DNA of 54,324 bases, taken from Chthonomonadales bacterium. GTDB lineage: Bacteria > Armatimonadota > Chthonomonadetes > Chthonomonadales > CAJBBX01. The stretch is from contig JAAYVH010000112.1 in the NCBI GenBank assembly GCA_012517255.1, forward strand, positions 1-54,324, given 5' to 3'. Under the pieces are notes generated by a model that saw only the letters and a program-made list of their open reading frames with translations, was not told where the DNA came from and made no database searches. The position numbers and the translations under genes were made by a program. Shown here one piece after another: positions 51,488 through 54,324 of this stretch; position 1 is the stretch's first letter; every line of letters starts with the position of its first letter.

Positions 51488-52990
51488 TCACGCGTCCATG
51501 AAGCCGGCGTTGAGGCCCAGATCCTCCAGCAGCAACCGGGCGGCATTGCGCGCGCCCTGAAAGATCAGCGGAAGTCCCGAGCCCGGCTGGGCGCTGCCAC
51601 CGACCACGTAGAGTCCATCGGCCTCCTCGAAACGGTTGTGGGGCCGCAGGTGCAGCATCTGCCCGAGATTGTGGGCCAGGCCGAACGCCGCGCCTTTGTA
51701 GAGTCGCGCATCCCTCTCCCAATCGTCGGGGGTGGCAATGCGCTCGAAGCGCACGCGTGACTCGAGGTCGCTGAGGCCCACTCTCTCGAGTTGCCTGATC
51801 ACGGCCCCACGGAATCGCTCGCGCATGTCGGACCAGTTGACGTTGGGATTGCGGTGCGGCACGGGCACCAACACATGGAGCGTGCTCATGCCATTGGGAG
51901 CCAGTCCGGGATCCGTGACGCACGCGTTCTGAAGGTAGAACGACGGATCATCCGAGAGCACGTGGTCCTCTTCGATGTGGCGCTGGTTGCGGGCATATTC
52001 GCGGCTGATGTAGATCGTGTGATGCGCGAGATGGTCGTAGCGGCCTTCGATACCCAGATAGAGCATGAACGCCGAGCAGGAATGGCGCTTGCGGCGGAGA
52101 TGCTCGTCGCTCCACCTCCGCCGGAGGGTGGCGGGGACCAGATCCGTCATGGCTTGCGCGAAGTCTGCATTGATCACCACGGCATCTGCCTGGGTGGATC
52201 CGCTCGATGTCACCACTCCCACGGCGCGGCGTCCGTCGAACAGGATGCGCTCGGCCTGCTCGCCCAACCGCATGCGGACCCCCATCTCGTCCGCGATGCG
52301 CGCCATGACTTCGCTCACGCGATGGCATCCGCCCATGGGATGGTAGACGCCATGCTCGTACTCGATGAACGGGAGGATGGAGAACAGGCTGGGGCACGTG
52401 AACGGCGACATGCCCAGATACCTCGACTGGAAAGTCATCGCCAGTCTCACCCGGGGATCCCGGAAGAACCGCTGGACGTCATCGCTCAGCGAGCGCCACG
52501 GAGCCAGCCACGGCAGAGCCGCAACCATCACCGGCGACAGCAGATCGCGCACGGACAGATAAGGCTTCTCGAGACACGGCTGCACGCGCTGGAACTTGGC
52601 CCGGTTGCTGCGCATGAAGCGCTCGAACTGCGGGGCGTCGCGCGGCGAGAGCCGGCGAAGCTCCTCGCGCATGGCCGCCGGATCCGGCGTCGCGAGCAGT
52701 TCGCCGCCGGCGCCGAACACGATGCGGTAATGGGGGTCGAGGCGGCGCAGGTCCACTTCGGCATGGAAGTCGCGACCGACCGCACGGAATATCCCCTCGA
52801 TGACCTGAGGGTAGAGGAAGAAGGTCGGGCCGACATCGAAGGTGAAGCCTTCGCCGACGATGCCCGAGGTTCGCCCGCCGACTGTCTGCCTGCGTTCCAG
52901 AACGGTGACATCCAGACCGGCTCGTGCCAGCAGCAGCGAAGCGGCCAGACCGCCCGGCCCAGCGCCGATTACGATCACACGCTTCGACAT
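51488..52990 (-). CDS. crtI: Phytoene desaturase (CrtI-type) FAD-dependent oxidoreductase
   Basis: RVIVIGAGPGGLAASLLLARAGLDVTVLERRQTVGGRTSGIVGEGFTFDVGPTFFLYP; C-terminal GLYVVGGSAQPGSGLPLIFQGARNAARLL. Confidence 0.88.
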   Translation of the reverse strand: MSKRVIVIGAGPGGLAASLLLARAGLDVTVLERRQTVGGRTSGIVGEGFTFDVGPTFFLYPQVIEGIFRAVGRDFHAEVDLRRLDPHYRIVFGAGGELLATPDPAAMREELRRLSPRDAPQFERFMRSNRAKFQRVQPCLEKPYLSVRDLLSPVMVAALPWLAPWRSLSDDVQRFFRDPRVRLAMTFQSRYLGMSPFTCPSLFSILPFIEYEHGVYHPMGGCHRVSEVMARIADEMGVRMRLGEQAERILFDGRRAVGVVTSSGSTQADAVVINADFAQAMTDLVPATLRRRWSDEHLRRKRHSCSAFMLYLGIEGRYDHLAHHTIYISREYARNQRHIEEDHVLSDDPSFYLQNACVTDPGLAPNGMSTLHVLVPVPHRNPNVNWSDMRERFRGAVIRQLERVGLSDLESRVRFERIATPDDWERDARLYKGAAFGLAHNLGQMLHLRPHNRFEEADGLYVVGGSAQPGSGLPLIFQGARNAARLLLEDLGLNAGFMDA

Positions 52991-53123
52991 AGTACGCCTC
53001 CGGTGCTCCGCGGTGCGTTCATTGTATCCGAAGTGCGCGCTCGGCCCGTCCATACGTGGTACAACGGCTCCATCGAACGCTCCGGCGCCGCACGCCGGGC
53101 GTACGCATCAGGGAGGTTGCTAT

Positions 53124-53996
53124 ATGACCCGTCGCAACGTGCTGCTCGCCGTTCTGGCGCTGCTCTGTGCGCCGTTGACGGCCCGTGCCGACCAGACGCA
53201 CATCAAGGATGTCGTCTATCGCCACAAGCTCGGCGTCGCGCTCACCATGGACGTTTTCAAGCCCGAGAAGCCCAACGGCATCGGCATTCTCTGGATGGTC
53301 AGCGGCGGCTGGGTATCGGATCACAAGGGCATCAATCCCGATCTGGCGCGGCCGTTCACCGATAGGGGCATGACCGTGTTTCAGGTAGTCCACGGAACGC
53401 AGCCCCGGTTCATCCTGCCCGAGATCGTCGAGGATATCCATCGCGCGGTGCGCTTTGTGCGCGCCAACGCCCCAACCTGGGGCGTGGACCCCAACAAGAT
53501 CGGCATCGCCGGAGGGAGCGCCGGAGGGCATCTCTCGTTGATGATGGGCGCCTACGGAGCGCCCGGGCCATCCGATGCGCAGGACCCCGTTGATCGCGAG
53601 TCGAGCCGCGTGCAGGCGGTCGCCTGCCTCTTCCCGCCCACCGACTTCCTCAACTACGGCAAGGAAGGCCAGGCGGCCATGAAGTTCCCCATGCTCCGCG
53701 TCTACTGGCCGGCCTTTGGCGTGACTGAGAAGACCACCGATGAGGAGCTCGAGAAGCTGGCGCGGTCGCTGTCGCCCATTTACGGGGATCTGGCCAACAT
53801 GCCGCCGACGCTCATCATCCATGGCGACGCCGACCTGCTGGTGCCCATCCAGCAATCCCAGAGGCTCATCGCCAAGCTTGAGGAGCTGAAGCGGCCCTGC
53901 AAACTCGAGGTACGCCCCGGCAAGGCTCACGGCTGGCCGGGCATCGAGCAGGAGGCGAAGGTACTGGCGGACTGGTTCGAGACGCGCCTTAAGTAG
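53124..53996 (+). CDS. Secreted alpha/beta hydrolase (BD-FAE/esterase-like)
   Basis: Signal peptide MTRRNVLLAVLALLCAPLTARA; KIGIAGGSAGGHLSLMMG nucleophile elbow; PTLIIHGDADLLVPIQQS; GKAHGWPG. Confidence 0.92.
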   Translation: MTRRNVLLAVLALLCAPLTARADQTHIKDVVYRHKLGVALTMDVFKPEKPNGIGILWMVSGGWVSDHKGINPDLARPFTDRGMTVFQVVHGTQPRFILPEIVEDIHRAVRFVRANAPTWGVDPNKIGIAGGSAGGHLSLMMGAYGAPGPSDAQDPVDRESSRVQAVACLFPPTDFLNYGKEGQAAMKFPMLRVYWPAFGVTEKTTDEELEKLARSLSPIYGDLANMPPTLIIHGDADLLVPIQQSQRLIAKLEELKRPCKLEVRPGKAHGWPGIEQEAKVLADWFETRLK

Positions 53997-54099
53997 GCGC
54001 TTGCCGCCGCCATTCAGCCACGTCGGGATCACGATCGTCATTCCCGGCGAAGCGAAGTCCATACGGATCCGTACCGGATAACCCCGACGGTTAATGACA

Positions 54100-54208
54100 G
54101 TCACATCGGATAGGCGTGGACTGATCGGGATCGCGTCATCTGGGTGGTATGGCGCGAATCGGAAGTTGAGGTCACATCGGATAGGCGTGGACTGATCGGG
54201 ATCGCGTC
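54100..54208 (+). repeat. 38-bp direct repeat pair, period 71 bp
   Basis: GTCACATCGGATAGGCGTGGACTGATCGGGATCGCGTC at 54100-54137 and 54171-54208. Confidence 0.95.
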
Positions 54209-54214
54209 GCTTCG

Positions 54215-54268
54215 CTCCTAAGAAAGCTCTCTACGCTTTCTGATACACCCACCGCGGCCACGCCGCGT
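54215..54268 (-). repeat. 54-bp double-hairpin repeat, copy 3
   Basis: Reverse complement identical to copy 2 over the 54 bp. Confidence 0.95.
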
Positions 54269-54273
54269 CTGAA

Positions 54274-54324
54274 CTCCTAAGAAAGCTCTCTACGCTTTCT
54301 CATTCACCCACCGCGGCCACGCCG
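54274..54324 (-). repeat. 54-bp double-hairpin repeat, copy 4 (cut by window end)
   Basis: 51 bp visible; differs from copy 3 only in the linker (AATG vs TATC). Confidence 0.93.

Overview
This 54.3-kb GC-rich bacterial window is densely coded on both strands. Gene content (pseudopilins, PEP-CTERM, DUF5703, GH116, many sugar isomerases) looks Armatimonadota/Planctomycetota-like, which is inference only. Housekeeping genes include folP, pyrG, purB, tRNA-Ser(GCT), an nfeD-slipin operon, an ABC exporter, rubrerythrin and crtI. There is also a large carbohydrate-active set: GH5-like, GH127, GH116, DUF5703/GH95-like, pectate-lyase-like, sulfatase, NAGPA-like, Gfo/Idh/MocA, TIM-barrel epimerases, aldo/keto reductase, SDR and a LacI regulator. 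Strongest unusual observations: (1) pyrG has an in-frame TAG exactly at the conserved Glu of the HRYE(V)NN motif, and the same frame continues downstream through the glutaminase catalytic His/Glu; (2) a 54-bp double-hairpin repeat occurs in four copies, with differences only in the linker between the hairpins; (3) a 'repeat island' at about 47.56-48.17 kb holds two inverted-repeat-bounded MITE-like units, one copy of the 54-bp repeat and a 3x30-bp hairpin tandem; (4) a yybP-ykoY (Mn2+) riboswitch precedes terC, and its P1 3' strand doubles as a terminator strand; (5) a DUF5703 enzyme carries a LamG domain whose halves appear in swapped order; (6) an aldo/keto reductase is frameshifted; (7) a LacI gene has a consensus promoter and an operator-like palindrome. 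No CRISPR array, transposase, phage or defence system was recognised. All calls come from reading the sequence without database searches.
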